64,000 nucleotides of DNA from Cannabis sativa (Eukaryota; Streptophyta; Magnoliopsida; Rosales; Cannabaceae): positions 2,852,001 through 2,916,000 of the forward strand of contig NW_026870037.1 in the NCBI RefSeq assembly GCF_029168945.1. Reading direction: 5' to 3'. How positions within the stretch are numbered: the first letter of the stretch is position 1; every line of letters begins with the position of its first letter. Positions 62,156-64,000 of the stretch are shown in pieces. Under the pieces are notes generated by a model. The model saw only the letters and a program-made list of their open reading frames with translations. It searched no databases and was not told the origin of the DNA. The position numbers were made by a program, and so were the translations under genes.

Positions 62156-62832
62156 TTGTTGGTAACTAGGGGTGGTTAGACATCTTGGTTGATTGCAGGT
62201 GTGTCTTGTATTAGAGGAGCAACAAAGATGTCAGGTGCATATGCCAGAAGATGCTCAATTGAAGAGAGGGAAGAATTATCCTGAGGAGCAGCAGGCATCT
62301 GTGTTGACGATGGAACAGCAGGTAAAGTTGAGCCATCAAAAGCAACATTGTGAGTAATGGGATGTTGTTGTTGTGGTTGAACTGAAGTGATAGACTGTTG
62401 TTGTGGTGGTGCAGTAGGATGCTACTGTTGTGGAATGGATTGAAGTGCAGCAGGTTGCTGCTGTTGTGGTGTTGGGTGAGGAGCAATAAGCTGCTGTTGT
62501 TGTTGAGATGTGGAAGCAGCATTTGTAATGTTGGTTTGGACACGAAGCTGTTGTTGAGTTGTTGCTGGTGAAGGTGGGTGAGATGCTTGGGAAACAAGAG
62601 GTGTGAGAATTGGTGTCATTTGGGACACAAACACAAGGAGCAGTTGCATTAGTAGAGATATTAAGGAAAGGAAAATGAAACTCATCAAAAATAACATCTC
62701 TAGAAATATAAATTCTTGCCAGAAGAAGCAAGGCATTTATAACCTTTGTGTTTCAAACTATAGCCAATAAAAGTACATTTTTTTGCTCTGAATTCAAGCT
62801 TATGTTTGTTATAGGGTCTAGTGTTGGGGTAT
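62156..62832 (-). pseudogene. copia integrase C-terminus and linker, truncated
   Basis: In element sense it begins YNKHKLEFRAKKCTFIGYS, continues HKGYKC...ISRDVIFDEFHFPF (the end of the integrase region, about 62660-62830) and enters a Gln/Pro/Thr-rich low-complexity linker (CAA/CAG-rich, 62340-62560). A frameshift separates the two. The 5' part of the element is cut off at about 62832 by the LTR-like sequence. Confidence 0.8.
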
Positions 62833-64000
62833 TGTAATAACCAAAATATTGGGTTATTATTTTCCGTTATGTTAGATTAGCTATGTCGATGTGGAATTAG
62901 TTGATTGTTTAGAATATTTATGATAAATGAATTAATGTTAGTTTTCAAAGTTAAATAAATTGTGATACTTTCATAATCATGTGATAATTTTAGCATGACA
63001 AAATAGTCCATGACAAATATTTATGAAGTGAGTTGAAGAATTGGATATGTTGGAAAATTATTTACGTGGCCTATAGGAAAAAAATTTAGTCTTATTATTA
63101 TTATTTTCTTTAAGTGATATAGGTTGAATTACTTAATTAAATAATAATATCAATAGTAACGATAGTGGCCAAATCGAGTATTAAGGTATAGTTTTGTGAT
63201 ATGTAGCTATGTTGAGAAATTAGAGAGTAGTTTGGACTTATAGCATTGATAGAATTTTAATGGATTCTCTTTGAATGATATTAAGTATATGGAAGACACT
63301 TGCAACTGGCTTACGTGTAGCATTAAGAATAAAACATGGATGGATGGTATCTTTTGGTTAGTCATCAAGCCAATAAAGACTTGGTCAAATGGTAAGGTGG
63401 CACACTTAGAGCTTATGGAGTAAATAGTTAACAACATATATATAAATAATACTTATTAATCATGTTTTGTCAATGCATGAAAATAAACTCTCCTTTATTC
63501 TAGTCTTGACCGAGTATGAAGGGACCCTTAAACAAATTATTGTTTTGAAATACCTTTCAACTTATTTAATTGATTTTAAAATGTAAGGTTAGTAGTCAGG
63601 TCGCTAAGGGACGTTAGTGTAGTTAGTTAAAGGGTTATAAATACCACTCAACTCCTATACTTCACTCACTTAAGCTCTCTCGTATAATCAATATAATTCT
63701 CTTGTCCTTTGTGTTCTCCATAGATCAAACCATTACTATACACCACCATCTTTCTTCTCACACTTTAAAAGGCCAAGCTCTCTCATCATCACTCTAATTT
63801 CCTCGTACCCTTGTGCTTTGTAGACATAGTCACATATTACTCTACATCCCATATCTTATTCCATATAAGCACTATATATAAGCGAACCATACACCATCAT
63901 TATTTCCCATATCCTCCATAAACTATAATAGTTCCTGCAAATTCAAAAATCATTATCACCTTGTTTCTAAATTTCAAGATCATCTCAAACTATTCGTGTG
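62833..64000 (+). mobile_element. LTR-like sequence starting TGTAATAACC, runs off the window
   Basis: The copia integrase is cut exactly where TGTAATAACCAAAATATTGGG begins, a start reminiscent of Gypsy-type LTRs. A TATA-like TATAAATA is at 63636-63643, followed by CT- and CA-rich sequence, as in an LTR promoter and transcription start. No PBS is visible before the window ends. Assignment as an LTR is tentative. Confidence 0.4.
63636..63643 (+). promoter_or_regulatory. TATA-box-like TATAAATA in the LTR-like sequence
   Basis: TATAAATA, preceded by GGGT and followed within 30-40 bases by a C/T-rich start-like region. It is consistent with an LTR promoter but not proven. Confidence 0.4.

Noticed and set aside
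62211..62736. Gln/Leu/Thr-rich frames as separate proteins
   Set aside because: They are three readings of the CAA/CAG-rich linker of the copia polyprotein between integrase and RT.

Overview
The window is AT-rich plant nuclear DNA: long GT-AG introns, plant-specific gene families and many LTR retrotransposons and MITEs. A flowering plant, probably a eudicot, fits best; the species cannot be fixed from sequence alone. Three intact-looking protein-coding genes, all on the + strand, sit between blocks of nested transposons. Each gene was assembled by following splice signals, reading phase and the known order of family motifs. No rRNA, tRNA or CRISPR array was seen.

Layout. (1) 1-18.1 kb is a stack of three Ty1/copia-type elements on the minus strand. 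Element 3 (PBS, start of gag, part of its 5' LTR) is the oldest. Element 1 (1.9 kb LTR, 3.7 kb non-coding leader, gag with one in-frame stop) is inserted into the gag of element 3. Element 2 (two LTRs, same family as element 1, decayed pol, no gag) is inserted into the LTR of element 3. (2) 19.7-34.5 kb holds a 22-coding-exon gene for a PH-domain RhoGAP of the REN1/PHGAP family, 875 aa. (3) 34.5-39.8 kb is repeat-rich spacer with a solo LTR of the element 1/2 family in the opposite orientation. (4) 39.8-41.3 kb carries a two-coding-exon plant phospholipase A2-like gene, 243 aa. (5) 42.6-51.6 kb is a second nest. An old + strand copia element sits inside a PIF/Harbinger-like MITE with an expanded GC-rich minisatellite, and the copia element itself carries a CACTA MITE and a probable solo LTR. 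Another PIF/Harbinger-like element with two nested MITEs follows. (6) 55.7-58.0 kb is an 8-exon calcium-dependent protein kinase gene of the CPK17/CPK34 clade, 544 aa, complete with an acylation signal, kinase domain and four EF hands. (7) 58.5-64 kb is a copia 3' LTR remnant, a truncated minus-strand copia pol, and an LTR-like sequence running off the window.

How the parts relate. The RhoGAP family turns off ROP GTPases, and the CPK17/34 clade is a Ca2+-responsive kinase clade. In Arabidopsis both have roles in pollen tube growth, but they lie 21 kb apart among transposons and I see no sign of a functional cluster. No novel multi-gene system is evident. The most unusual signals are the nested retrotransposon architecture, a conserved series of hairpin motifs in the retrotransposon leader, a partial exon duplication that creates a decoy splice donor in the RhoGAP gene, and a MITE family carrying an expanding minisatellite.
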